NCBI RefSeq assembly: GCF_003965815.1
Contig: NZ_RXOE01000006.1
Location: forward strand, 186,001-250,000
Origin: Variovorax gossypii
GTDB taxonomy: Bacteria; Pseudomonadota; Gammaproteobacteria; Burkholderiales; Burkholderiaceae_C
Reading direction: 5' to 3'
Length of the DNA: 64,000 nt
The first letter of the stretch is position 1. Each line of letters begins with the position of its first letter. Under the pieces are notes generated by a model. It saw only the letters and a program-made list of their open reading frames with translations. It had not been told where the DNA came from and searched no databases. This document shows positions 41,181 through 49,830 of the stretch, one piece after another. A program made the translations under genes and the position numbers.

Positions 41181-42116
41181 TCAGGCTGTGTCGCCCGCGA
41201 CAGCGCGGCCCGAGCCCTCCCTCGCCGGCATCGTCACCCACCACGCCGCGCCCACGATCAGCAAGCCCCCTGCCCAGCCCCACGGCCCGATGCGCTCGCC
41301 GAAGCCGTACGCCGCGATCAGCGCGCCGAACACCGGCTCGCTGCCCATCAGCAGCGACACGCGGCTCGGGCTCGAACGCGAGGCCGCATGGTTCTGCGCG
41401 AAGAAAGCGAAGACGGTGCACAGCAGCACGAGGTACGCCATGCCCCACCAGAAAGAGGCCGTGGCGGGCGGCATGTGCCAGGCACCGCCGGCCGGCGAGG
41501 CGATGAGCGAGAGCACCGCCGCGCCGAGGGCCATCACGCCCGACTGCACGGCCGTGAGCGTCAGCGCCGGCATCGCGTGATGCCCGGCGAGGCGCCGCGT
41601 CATGCAGACCATCACGGCGCGCAGGAAGGCCGCGATCACCATCAGGCCGTCGCCCCAGCCCACCGAAAGCTCGGCGGGCGATGTGGCCGAGAGCATGGCC
41701 GCGCCCAGCGCCGACAGGCCGGCGGCCCAGAACATGCGCCGCGCCGGCCGCTGGCCCAGCAGCCACCATTCGACGAAGGGCGTGAGCGCGACGCACAGGC
41801 TGATGAGAAAGGCGGCGTTGCTGGCCGTGGTGAGCGACACGCCGAAGGTCTCGCAGACGAAGATCGCCAGCAGGTTCGCGCCGAGCAGGCCGCCGACCGC
41901 GAGGCCCTGGCGCCACTGCGCGCCGAACAGCGGCTTCAGCGCGGGCAGCAGCACGACGAAGGTAAGGCCGAAGCGCAGCGCGATGAACTCCAGCACGGGC
42001 AGCTGCTGCGTCGCCTGCTTGGCCACCGCGTAGCTGCCGCCCCACACCGCCGCCACCAGCAGCAGCATCACTTCGGCAAGGCCGACGCCCGCCGGCTTCT
42101 TCGTCTTTGAATCCAT
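41181..42116 (-). CDS. EamA family (drug/metabolite) transporter
   Basis: This inner-membrane exporter of the DMT superfamily has ten predicted helices in two EamA halves (for example VMLLLVAAVWGGSYAVAKQA at the start and LMGSEPVFGALIAAYGFGERIGPWGWAGGLLIVGAAWW at the end). It has 311 residues from MDSKTKKPAG; a longer start 15 codons upstream is possible but would reach into the divergent LysR region. It may share a promoter region with that regulator, which is then its likely controller. Confidence 0.9.
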   Translation of the reverse strand: MDSKTKKPAGVGLAEVMLLLVAAVWGGSYAVAKQATQQLPVLEFIALRFGLTFVVLLPALKPLFGAQWRQGLAVGGLLGANLLAIFVCETFGVSLTTASNAAFLISLCVALTPFVEWWLLGQRPARRMFWAAGLSALGAAMLSATSPAELSVGWGDGLMVIAAFLRAVMVCMTRRLAGHHAMPALTLTAVQSGVMALGAAVLSLIASPAGGAWHMPPATASFWWGMAYLVLLCTVFAFFAQNHAASRSSPSRVSLLMGSEPVFGALIAAYGFGERIGPWGWAGGLLIVGAAWWVTMPAREGSGRAVAGDTA

Positions 42117-42233
42117 ACTCCGCTTCCGCCGTCCGTGAACATTTCCGAAAACCCGACGCATCCATCGGGCAGGAAATTGTTCCGGGCTTCACCCGGGCCG
42201 CACAGCCGTCGGCCGGAACAGGACTATTGCGTC

Positions 42234-43199
42234 GTGGGAACGAATTCATTTCTCAAGGTGCTGCCGGAGATGGTGACCTTCGTGCGGGTCGCCGAGCTGG
42301 GCAGTTTCTCGGCCGCGGCCGACCTGCTGGGCATGACGCCGTCGGCGGCAAGCCGGCAGGTGAAGCGGCTCGAAAAGGAGATCGGCGTGCAGCTGCTGCA
42401 GCGCACCACGCGCCAGCTGCGGCTGACCGAGCCCGGCGCCGAGGCCTTCGCGCGCTGCCGCGAGCTGGTGCTGGCGGCGCAGGGCGCGATGGAGATCGGC
42501 GAGCAGTTCGCCGCCGGGCCCAGCGGGCTGGTGCGCATCAGCGCGCCCAAGGCCTTTGCGCGGCGCGTGCTGCATGCGCACGTCCTCGAGTTCCTGCGGC
42601 GCTATCCCGAAGTGGACGTGCAGCTGATCGTGGCCGACCGCGACGTCGATCCGATCCGCGAAGGCGTCGACCTGGTGGTGCGGCTGACGACGAAGCCGCC
42701 CGAGGGGCTGGTGGCGCGGCAGCTGATGCCGGTGGAGCACATCCTCTGCGCGTCGCCGCGCTACCTGGAGCAGCACGCCGCCATCGCGCACCCGGGCAAC
42801 CTCGCGGCGCACAGCTGCCTTTCACTGGGCGAGCACGAGCGCGACAACCATTGGCGGTTCAGGAAGAAGGAAGAGGGAGAAAAAGAGGAGACGGAAGTCA
42901 TCGTGCGCGGCCGCTACGTCTCGAACCACAGCGAGGTGCGGCTCGAAGGCGCGCTCGCGGACCTGGGCGTGGCCGTGGTGCCGGCCTTCGTCGCGCAGGA
43001 GGCGCTGGACGCGGGCAGCCTCGTGCGCGTGCTGCCCGGCTGGGAGTACCGCGGCAACTACCAGGGGCACGCGTACATCCTGTACCCGCCCAACCGCTTC
43101 ATGGCGCCCAAGTGCAGGGCGCTGGTCGATCACCTGCTCGGCGCGCTCGGCGTCAGTGCTTCTTCATCAGGACGCGCACGGCCTCGGGCAGGGAATTGA
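42234..43199 (+). CDS. LysR-type transcriptional regulator
   Basis: This regulator has 321 residues from the GTG giving (M)GTNSFLKVLPEMVTF. The open frame allows an ATG at 42135, but that lies only 18 bp from the divergent exporter start and adds an unusual basic tail. The helix-turn-helix is in ELGSFSAAADLLGMTPSAASRQVKRLEKEIG. The effector domain follows (PSGLVRISAPKAFARRVLHAHVLEFL). It is of the CrgA/DsdC-like, single-domain-effector type and probably controls the divergent EamA gene. The 3' end overlaps the next, opposite gene by 47 bp. Confidence 0.88.
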   Translation: MGTNSFLKVLPEMVTFVRVAELGSFSAAADLLGMTPSAASRQVKRLEKEIGVQLLQRTTRQLRLTEPGAEAFARCRELVLAAQGAMEIGEQFAAGPSGLVRISAPKAFARRVLHAHVLEFLRRYPEVDVQLIVADRDVDPIREGVDLVVRLTTKPPEGLVARQLMPVEHILCASPRYLEQHAAIAHPGNLAAHSCLSLGEHERDNHWRFRKKEEGEKEETEVIVRGRYVSNHSEVRLEGALADLGVAVVPAFVAQEALDAGSLVRVLPGWEYRGNYQGHAYILYPPNRFMAPKCRALVDHLLGALGVSASSSGRARPRAGN

Positions 43200-43914
43200 C
43201 CTGCGGCATGAAGTGGTCGAGCAGCGCGCCCAGCGCCACCGCGCAGATCACCGCGCCCAGCAGCGGCTTCCAGGTGAGCCGCACCGCGGCCATGAGCCAG
43301 CCCTCGCGCGCAACGCGCACCGCCGCGCGCGCCGACACGTAGGAGAACGCGATCTCGATGGCCACGGCCAGCAGCGCGTCCCAGCTGAAGTACAGCAGCA
43401 CGAGCGAGCCCGCGCCGAACAGGACGGCCGCGCAGATGAGGAAGATGGCGATCACCGGAACGACGACGACCGCGCCCTCGTCCGCGCCGCCGGCCACGTC
43501 GAGCGCGCCGCTGGCGATGTCCGAGAGGCCGCTGCCGCCACCATCGCCCGAGGCCTCGCCGATGCTCGTGTGGCCGTGCGAGCCGCCGCTGCTGCCGCCG
43601 CGTCCGCCGCCGAACTCGAAGTCGGGCGCGTCGACGTTCAGGTCGAGGCCGCGCTCCTCGACCAGCCGCTTCGCCCACCAGCGCAGCACCAGCAGGTAGC
43701 CGAGGTAGCCCGCGCCCAGCGTGAGGAAGTAGCGCACCGCCAGCGAATCCACGTGCAGCAGGTGCATCTGCAGCGCGGAGACGCCCCACATCAGCAGCAG
43801 CGTGAAGCTGCCGATCAGGATCCCGTGCGTGCGCAGGCTGTACTTGCGGTGGAGCTCGCGCTCCACCTGTGTTTCCCACAGGCGCACGGAGCGCCAGTTG
43901 GAAAGGACCTTCAC
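43153..43914 (-). CDS. Membrane protein of unknown function, coupled to alr
   Basis: This protein has 253 residues from the GTG giving (M)KVLSNWRSVRLWETQ, 4 bp after the alr stop on the same strand. It has about four to five helices: two near residues 30-80 (ILIGSFTLLLMWGVSALQMHLL and a second), a Gly/Ser/His-rich loop (about 100-145, with GGGRGGSSGGSHGH), then two to three more helices and a cytoplasmic end. No known family is recognised. The spacing suggests co-translation with alanine racemase, but no functional link is known to me. Confidence 0.75.
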   Translation of the reverse strand: MKVLSNWRSVRLWETQVERELHRKYSLRTHGILIGSFTLLLMWGVSALQMHLLHVDSLAVRYFLTLGAGYLGYLLVLRWWAKRLVEERGLDLNVDAPDFEFGGGRGGSSGGSHGHTSIGEASGDGGGSGLSDIASGALDVAGGADEGAVVVVPVIAIFLICAAVLFGAGSLVLLYFSWDALLAVAIEIAFSYVSARAAVRVAREGWLMAAVRLTWKPLLGAVICAVALGALLDHFMPQVNSLPEAVRVLMKKH

Positions 43915-43918
43915 GGCT

Positions 43919-45019
43919 TCAGGCGGGTTCCGGCTCGGCGAAGGGCACGCGCGGGGCCACCGCGCACATGAGTTCGTAGCCGATGGTGCCCCCTGCCCGC
44001 GCGACCTCGTCGATGGGCAGCACGGCACCGGTCTTCTCCGATTTGCCCCACAGCGTGACCTCGCTGCCGAACTTCGCGTCGGGCACGCCGGTGAGGTCGA
44101 CGGTGATCATGTCCATGCTCACGCGCCCGACCATGCGGGTGCGCACGCCGTTCACAAGCACCGGCGTGCCGGTGCCGCAGTGGCGCGGATAGCCGTCGGC
44201 ATAGCCGACCGCCGCCACGCCGATGGTGAGCGGGCCCTCGGCCGTGAAGTTGGAGCCGTAGCCGACGGTGTCGCCGGCGGCCAGCGTCTGCACCGAGAGC
44301 AGCTTCGTCGACAGCGTCATGGTGGGCTGCAGCTGCCAGTGCGCCGAATCGTGCTCGGGGTAGTCGGGCGCGACGCCGTACAGCATGACGCCGGGGCGCA
44401 CCCAGTCGCCGCGCGTGCGGTCGGGGTGGCGCAGCGTGGCGGCGCTGTTGGCGATGGAGCGCTCGCCCGGCAGGTCGCGGGTGGCGCGTTCGAAGGCCTC
44501 GAGCTGATGGGCGATGCCGCGGTCGCCGTCGGCGTCGCTGAAGTGGGTCATGAGGGAGATCTCGTCGACCTGCGTGAGCGCGTTGAGGCGGGTCCAGGCG
44601 GAGCCGAAGCGCTCGGGCGTGAAGCCCAGGCGGTTCATGCCGGAGTTCATCTTGAGGAACACGCGCTGCGGCTTCAGGGTCTTGTGGGCGGCGAGCATGT
44701 CGATCTGCTCGTCGCAGTGCACGGTGTGCCAGAGGTCGAGGCGCGAGCACAGCTCCAGGTCGCGTGCCTCGAAAACGCCCTCCAGCAGCAGCACCGGGCC
44801 GCGCCAGCCGAGGGCGCGCACGCGTTCGGCCTCGGCCAGGTCGAGCAGCGCGAAGCCGTCGGCACCGCGCAAACCCTCATAGACCCGCTCTATTCCATGA
44901 CCGTAGGCATTGGCCTTGACGACGGCCCAGACGCGGGCTTCGAGGGCCGAACGGCGCGCCCGCTCCAGGTTGTGGCGCAGGGCTTCGGTGTGGACGGTGG
45001 CGAGGATGGGGCGCGGCAT
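43919..45019 (-). CDS. alr: Alanine racemase
   Basis: Alr converts L-Ala to D-Ala for peptidoglycan, using PLP in the cytoplasm. It has 366 residues from MPRPILATVH; a longer frame adds a non-family tail. The PLP lysine is Lys35 in VWAVVKANAYGHG and the second catalytic base is the Tyr in TVGYGSNFTAEG. VRPGVMLYGVAP and VGRVSMDMITVDLT are typical. The gene lies upstream of the unknown membrane protein and is divergent from lplT across 182 bp. Confidence 0.96.
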   Translation of the reverse strand: MPRPILATVHTEALRHNLERARRSALEARVWAVVKANAYGHGIERVYEGLRGADGFALLDLAEAERVRALGWRGPVLLLEGVFEARDLELCSRLDLWHTVHCDEQIDMLAAHKTLKPQRVFLKMNSGMNRLGFTPERFGSAWTRLNALTQVDEISLMTHFSDADGDRGIAHQLEAFERATRDLPGERSIANSAATLRHPDRTRGDWVRPGVMLYGVAPDYPEHDSAHWQLQPTMTLSTKLLSVQTLAAGDTVGYGSNFTAEGPLTIGVAAVGYADGYPRHCGTGTPVLVNGVRTRMVGRVSMDMITVDLTGVPDAKFGSEVTLWGKSEKTGAVLPIDEVARAGGTIGYELMCAVAPRVPFAEPEPA

Positions 45020-45201
45020 GGGGGTCTTCGGGAAGGGCTCGGGGAGAATGCAGACCACGTTTTAGCATCTTCGGGAATGGGGTCGAACACGGTGGGGATG
45101 CAGGATTCGATGTCGCACCCCCGTGCTATAACCGCCCATTCGCCCTTGCGGCGACACTTTTTCACTACCGCCAGCAGACCCTCTGGCCAGCCAGCCCATC
45201 G

Positions 45202-46506
45202 ATGAAGCGCGGTTTCTACACGATCATGTCGGCCCAGTTCTTTTCGTCACTGGCCGACCAAGCGCTTTTCGTTGTTGCGGTCGACCTGATGCGAAGTTCC
45301 GGCGCGCCCGAGTGGCAGCGCGCGGCTCTGGTGCCCATCTTCGCGGTCTTCTACGTGGTGCTCGCCCCGCTCGTTGGCGCCTTCGCCGACGCCCTGCCCA
45401 AGGGCAAGGTGATGTTCATCAGCAATGCCATCAAGATAGTGGGCTGCGTGATGATGCTGTTCGGCTCGCACCCGCTGCTGTCCTATTCGATCGTGGGGCT
45501 GGGCGCGGCGGCCTACTCGCCGGCCAAGTACGGCATCCTGACCGAGCTGCTGCCGGCGTCGCAGCTGGTCAAGGCCAACGGCTGGATCGAGGGCCTGACC
45601 ATCGCTTCGATCCTGCTGGGCATCGTGCTCGGCGGCACGCTGGTGGGGCATGCCGTCTCCAGCAAGCTGCTGGCCTTCGACCTCCCGCTCATCGACACCG
45701 GCATCGACACCCCTGCCGATGCCGCGCTCGCGGTGCTGATCTTCGTCTACATGCTGGCGGCCTGGTTCAACACGCGCATCCCGCACACCGGCGTCGAGAT
45801 GCGTCCGCTGCGCTCCAACCCCGAGCAGGGCCTGGCGCGCAACATCGCCGCGCTGCTGCCCGACTTCTGGCACTGCAACGCCCGCCTGTGGCGCGACCGC
45901 CTCGGCCAGATCTCGCTGGCCACGACCACCCTCTTCTGGGGCGCGGGCGGCAACCTCAAGTACATCGTGCTGGCCTGGGCCTCGCTGGCGCTGGGCTACA
46001 ACACCACGCAGGCCTCGGCGCTGACGGGCGTGGTGACCATCGGCACCGCCGTGGGCGCCATCGTCGCCTCGATGCGCATGCGGCTGGACATGGCCACGCG
46101 CGTGATCCCCATGGGCATCGCGATGGGCCTGATGGTGATCTGCATGAACCTCATCGGAAACGTGTGGCTGGCGGTTCCGTTCCTGATCCTGCTGGGCGGC
46201 CTGGGCGGCTTCCTGGTGGTGCCGATGAACGCGCTGCTGCAGCACCGCGGCCACAACCTGATGGGCGCGGGCCGTTCCATCGCGGTGCAGAACTTCAACG
46301 AGCAGGCCTGCATCCTCCTGCTCGGCGGCTTCTACAGCGTGTGCACCGGCCTGGGCCTCTCGGCCTACGGCGCGATCACCGCCTTCGGCCTCGTGGTGGC
46401 CGGCTGCATGTGGATCATCAAGCGCTGGCACGAGAACAACCTCAAGAAGTATCCCGAGGAAGTCGAGCACCTGCTGGCCATCGCTCGCAGCGATAAACAT
46501 CATTGA
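45202..46506 (+). CDS. lplT: Lysophospholipid transporter LplT
   Basis: LplT is an inner-membrane MFS flippase that brings lysophospholipids to the cytoplasmic face for re-acylation. The 434-residue protein has about twelve helices and a family-typical N terminus (MKRGFYTIMSAQFFSSLADQALFVVAVDLM), GAFADALPKGKVMFISNAIKIVGC, and KYGILTELLPASQLVKANGWIEG. A tataac box at 45127-45132 is a possible promoter element. In many relatives lplT lies near an acyltransferase; no such gene is adjacent here. Confidence 0.95.
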   Translation: MKRGFYTIMSAQFFSSLADQALFVVAVDLMRSSGAPEWQRAALVPIFAVFYVVLAPLVGAFADALPKGKVMFISNAIKIVGCVMMLFGSHPLLSYSIVGLGAAAYSPAKYGILTELLPASQLVKANGWIEGLTIASILLGIVLGGTLVGHAVSSKLLAFDLPLIDTGIDTPADAALAVLIFVYMLAAWFNTRIPHTGVEMRPLRSNPEQGLARNIAALLPDFWHCNARLWRDRLGQISLATTTLFWGAGGNLKYIVLAWASLALGYNTTQASALTGVVTIGTAVGAIVASMRMRLDMATRVIPMGIAMGLMVICMNLIGNVWLAVPFLILLGGLGGFLVVPMNALLQHRGHNLMGAGRSIAVQNFNEQACILLLGGFYSVCTGLGLSAYGAITAFGLVVAGCMWIIKRWHENNLKKYPEEVEHLLAIARSDKHH

Positions 46507-46602
46507 CCTCCCCCAGGCTGCGCGCACTTCGTGTCGCTGCGCCAACCCCCTCGCCGGGGGCGGCACCGGAGGCCCGGCAAAGCCGGTTCCTCGGTGCCCC
46601 AC
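46507..46602 (-). repeat. Intergenic repeat element, copy B (inverted to copy A)
   Basis: This ~95-bp stretch starts immediately after the lplT stop and matches the reverse complement of 904-1003 with roughly 85% identity by eye. It fills most of the gap before the next gene. A spurious N-terminal extension of the EamA gene (from 46531) reads through it, which marks that earlier start as wrong. Confidence 0.75.
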
Positions 46603-46617
46603 GAAAATTCCACCACC

Positions 46618-47511
46618 ATGCCAGCACTCGCCCTGCTACTGAACGCCTTCGTCTGGGGCGTGTCCTGGTTTCCATTCCGCCAGATCGCGGGCCACGGGCT
46701 GCATCCGCTGTGGACCACCTGCCTGATCTATCTGGCCATCGCCGTCCCGATGGGCGTGCTGCGCCGGCATGCGTGGAAAGGCTTCGCGGCCTTCCCGATG
46801 CTGGCGGTGCTGGGCCTGGCGGCCGGCTTCACCAACGTGGGCTTCAACTGGGCCGTGACGCAGGGCGACGTGGTGCGCGTGGTGCTGCTGTTCTACCTGA
46901 TGCCCCTGTGGAGCGTGCTGCTGGCCTGGCTGCTGCTCGGCGAGCGGCCCACCGGCGGCGCGCTGGCGCGCGTGGCGCTCGCGCTGACCGGCGTGGCGGT
47001 GGTGCTGAAGGCGCCCGGCACCGACTGGCCGGTGCCCTCGAGCCTGCCCGACTGGCTGGGCGTGGCCGCGGGCTTCGGCTTCGCCGTCACCAACATCGCG
47101 CTGCGCCACCTGCGGCAGGCGCCGGGCGAATCGCGCGCGCTGGCGATGTTCTGCGGCTGCGCCTTCGTGGCCGGCGTCGCGGCGCTCGGCGGCACCGCGC
47201 TGGGCGCGTTCGATTCGCCGCTGCGCGCCTCGCCGGGCTGGCTGGGCTGGGCCGCGCTGCTGGGCACGGCCTTCGTCTTCGCCAACGTGTGCCTGCAGTA
47301 CGGCGCGGCGCGGCTCACGGCTTCCGCGACCTCGGTGATCATGCTGTCGGAGGTGCTGTTCGCGAGCGTGTCGTCGGTGGCGCTGGGCGCGGCCGAGATG
47401 GACCCGCGCATCCTCATGGGCGGCGCGCTGATCGTGCTCGGCGCCGTGTGGGCGGCGTTTGCGCGAACGCCCACGCGGCGCGATGATCGCGCCTCTTCTT
47501 CTCCCACCTGA
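46618..47511 (+). CDS. EamA family (drug/metabolite) transporter
   Basis: This 297-residue inner-membrane protein has ten helices in two EamA repeats: MPALALLLNAFVWGVSWFPFRQI at the start, VVRVVLLFYLMPLWSVLLAWLLLGERPTG at the end of the first half, and VIMLSEVLFASVSSVALGAAEMDPRILMGGALIVLGAVWAAF at the end. I chose the ATG at 46618 because the upstream extension lies in the intergenic repeat. The gene is followed after 11 bp by glutathione peroxidase, so both may share a transcript. The exported substrate is unknown. Confidence 0.9.
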   Translation: MPALALLLNAFVWGVSWFPFRQIAGHGLHPLWTTCLIYLAIAVPMGVLRRHAWKGFAAFPMLAVLGLAAGFTNVGFNWAVTQGDVVRVVLLFYLMPLWSVLLAWLLLGERPTGGALARVALALTGVAVVLKAPGTDWPVPSSLPDWLGVAAGFGFAVTNIALRHLRQAPGESRALAMFCGCAFVAGVAALGGTALGAFDSPLRASPGWLGWAALLGTAFVFANVCLQYGAARLTASATSVIMLSEVLFASVSSVALGAAEMDPRILMGGALIVLGAVWAAFARTPTRRDDRASSSPT

Positions 47512-47522
47512 GGAAAAACAGC

Positions 47523-48011
47523 ATGGCCAGCGTCTACGACTTCGAAGCGAACCTGATCGACGGCAAGCCGGTGAAGCTCTCCACCTTCAAGGGCAAGGTG
47601 CTGCTGATCGTCAACACCGCCAGCAACTGCGGCTTCACGCCGCAGTTCGCGGGGCTGGAGGCGCTGCACGAGAAGTACGCGGACAAGGGGCTCGCGGTGC
47701 TGGGCTTTCCCTCGAACCAGTTCGGCGGGCAGGACCCGGGCACCAACGAGGAGATCGGCGCCTTCTGCACGAAGAACTACGGCGTGAGCTTTCCGATGAT
47801 GGAGAAGATCGACGTGAACGGCAGCAACGCCGCGCCGCTCTACCAGTGGCTCACGAAGGCAAAGCCCGGCCTGCTCGGCAGCACGGCCATCAAGTGGAAC
47901 TTCACGAAGTTCCTGGTCGGGCGCGACGGCACGGTGCTCAAGCGCTACGCGCCGCTGGACACGCCGGCCTCGCTCGAGCGCGACGTCGAAGCCGCGCTGG
48001 CCGCGGCCTGA
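47523..48011 (+). CDS. Glutathione peroxidase (Cys type)
   Basis: This 162-residue thiol peroxidase reduces hydrogen peroxide or organic peroxides using glutathione or thioredoxin. The peroxidatic residue is Cys36 in NTASNCGFTPQF (Cys, not selenocysteine). The rest of the tetrad is visible as Gln in GFPSNQFGGQ and Trp-Asn in IKWNFTKFLV. The length and order match the bacterial BtuE/Gpx family. A ggaaaaacagc stretch precedes the ATG. It converges with the next gene across 19 bp. Confidence 0.95.
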   Translation: MASVYDFEANLIDGKPVKLSTFKGKVLLIVNTASNCGFTPQFAGLEALHEKYADKGLAVLGFPSNQFGGQDPGTNEEIGAFCTKNYGVSFPMMEKIDVNGSNAAPLYQWLTKAKPGLLGSTAIKWNFTKFLVGRDGTVLKRYAPLDTPASLERDVEAALAAA

Positions 48012-48030
48012 ACGGCCTGCGGCCGCCTCG

Positions 48031-48471
48031 TCAGAACCTGAAGTCGGCCGTCTTCGGCCCGCCGCCCACCGTCACGGTCTGGCTCTTCACCGCGCCGCCG
48101 GGCGCCGCGACGTCGATCACGTAGCGCCCGTTCGGCACGTCGACCAGGCAGACCGGGCCGCTGGCGCGGAACGCCAGCGCCGCGGCGTTGTTGGCATCGC
48201 CGCCCTTGATGGTCACGTCGACGTTCGCCATGTAGGCGCCGTCGGCGCGCGCGAACAGCAGCGCGAGCGGATGTTCCTTCATGGCCGCGCGCATCGCCGT
48301 CGACTCGTCGGAGCCGATGCCGCCGCACACGTAGCGCGCCGAGCCGGCGCCCTGCCACGGCGGCATGGCGCCCTGGGCCTGCGCGGCCATCGCACCGCTC
48401 GCGCAGACGCAGGCCAGCAGCACGCGGCGCAGCGTGGCGGGGGTGAAGGATGCAGGCAGAAGATGAGACAT
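48031..48471 (-). CDS. Small exported protein, possible beta-sandwich domain
   Basis: This 146-residue protein has a signal peptide (residues ~1-35, ending near AAQAQGAM) and a mature domain of about 110 residues. The domain carries alternating hydrophobic strands (DGAYMANVDVTIKGGD; GPVCLVDVPNGRYVIDVAAPGG; SQTVTVGGGPKTADFRF), resembling carboxypeptidase-regulatory-like or transthyretin-like beta sandwiches. Two Cys could pair. The ATG at 48471 has a good ribosome site (aaggag). The function is unknown. Confidence 0.8.
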   Translation of the reverse strand: MSHLLPASFTPATLRRVLLACVCASGAMAAQAQGAMPPWQGAGSARYVCGGIGSDESTAMRAAMKEHPLALLFARADGAYMANVDVTIKGGDANNAAALAFRASGPVCLVDVPNGRYVIDVAAPGGAVKSQTVTVGGGPKTADFRF

Positions 48472-48572
48472 GGCGCTTTCTCCTTGCAGATTCGGTGCGG
48501 CCATGATGCGCCGCGAACCGGCGCCGGGCGAGTCGGACCAACCCCCTCACCCTTGTCCGACGATGCCTGCGA

Positions 48573-49814
48573 TCAGGCCTTGGGATTCGGCAGCAACGCC
48601 GCGTCCAGCAGCTCGACCCAGTGCCGCACCGGCGTGTCGCCGCTGCCGCTTTGCAGGTGCGTGATGCAGCCGATGTTGGCCGAGGCGATGGTGGTGGGCT
48701 GCAGCTGCTTCAGGTGCCCCAGCTTGCGGTCGCGCAGCGGATAGGCCAGCTCGGGCTGCAGCACCGAGTAGGTACCGGCCGAGCCGCAGCACAGGTGCGA
48801 TTCGTTCATCGCCACGCGCATGTCGAATCCCAGCGCGCGCAGGTGCGTCTCGACGCCGCCGCGCAGCTTCTGGCCGTGCTGCAGCGTGCACGGCGGGTGG
48901 TAGGCCACCACGCCGGCGGGCGCCTTCACGCGGGCCTTCAGCGCAGGCACCAGATCGGGCAGCAGCTCGCTCAGGTCGCGCGTGAGTTCGCTGATGCGCG
49001 CGGCCTTCAGCACGTAGGCCGCGTCGTGCTGCAGGATGTGGCCGTACTCGCGCACGGTGACGCCGCAGCCCGATGCATTCATGACGATGGCCTCGACCTC
49101 GTCGCGCTCCACGTACGGCCACCACGCGTCGATGTTGGCGCGCATCTGCGCCTTGCCGCCGTCCTGGTCGTTCAGGTGGAACTTCACCGCGCCGCAGCAG
49201 CCGGCCTCGGGCGCGATCACCGCCTGGATGCCGGCCGCGTCGAGCACGCGCGCGGTGGCGCTGTTGATGTTGGGCATCATCGACGGCTGCACGCAGCCCG
49301 CGAGCATCAGCACCTTGCGCGCATGCGTGGCCGTGGGCCATGCGCCGGCCTCCTGCTTCGCGGGAACCTTGGCCTTCAGCGCCTCGGGCAGCAGCCCGCG
49401 CACCGACTGGCCGAGCTTCATCGCGGGGCCGAAGAGCGGCGACGGCAGGCCTTCCTTCAGCACCCAGCGCTGCGCCGATTCCATCGCGGGGCGCGGCACC
49501 TTCTCGTCGACGATCCTGCGGCCGATGTCGACCAGATGCCCGTACTGCACGCCGCTCGGACAGGTGCTCTCGCAGTTGCGGCAGGTGAGGCAGCGGTCGA
49601 GGTGCAGCTGCGTGCTGCGCGTCGGCGCCTTGCCTTCCAGCACCTGCTTGATGAGGTAGATGCGCCCGCGCGGGCCGTCGAGCTCGTCGCCGAGCAGCTG
49701 GTAGGTCGGACAGGTGGCGGTGCAGAAGCCGCAGTGCACGCACTTGCGCAGGATGGCTTCGGCCTCTCGGCCTTCGTCGGTGCCTTTGAATTCGGGGGCG
49801 AGCTCGGTTTGCAT
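48573..49814 (-). CDS. glcF: Glycolate oxidase iron-sulfur subunit GlcF
   Basis: GlcF is the Fe-S subunit of the membrane-associated glycolate oxidase complex GlcDEF, which oxidises glycolate to glyoxylate and passes electrons on. The 413-residue protein has two 4Fe-4S motifs near the N terminus (CVHCGFCTATCPTY and CLTCRNCESTCPSG) and two CCG-type domains (EAGCCGAVKFHL; NESHLCCGSAGTYS) that bind further cofactors. The start MQTELAPEF is typical. It is the last gene of the glcD-glcE-glcF series, 16 bp after glcE. Confidence 0.96.
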   Translation of the reverse strand: MQTELAPEFKGTDEGREAEAILRKCVHCGFCTATCPTYQLLGDELDGPRGRIYLIKQVLEGKAPTRSTQLHLDRCLTCRNCESTCPSGVQYGHLVDIGRRIVDEKVPRPAMESAQRWVLKEGLPSPLFGPAMKLGQSVRGLLPEALKAKVPAKQEAGAWPTATHARKVLMLAGCVQPSMMPNINSATARVLDAAGIQAVIAPEAGCCGAVKFHLNDQDGGKAQMRANIDAWWPYVERDEVEAIVMNASGCGVTVREYGHILQHDAAYVLKAARISELTRDLSELLPDLVPALKARVKAPAGVVAYHPPCTLQHGQKLRGGVETHLRALGFDMRVAMNESHLCCGSAGTYSVLQPELAYPLRDRKLGHLKQLQPTTIASANIGCITHLQSGSGDTPVRHWVELLDAALLPNPKA

Positions 49815-49830
49815 GTCTCTGTTCTTGTTC

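Noticed and set aside
42135..42233. Upstream ATG for the LysR gene
   Set aside because: It lies only 18 bp from the divergent exporter start and adds a basic, non-family tail; the GTG at 42234 gives a normal protein.
46531..46617. Upstream start for the EamA transporter gene
   Set aside because: The extra 29 residues are encoded in the intergenic repeat and are not transporter-like; the ATG at 46618 starts directly with the first helix.
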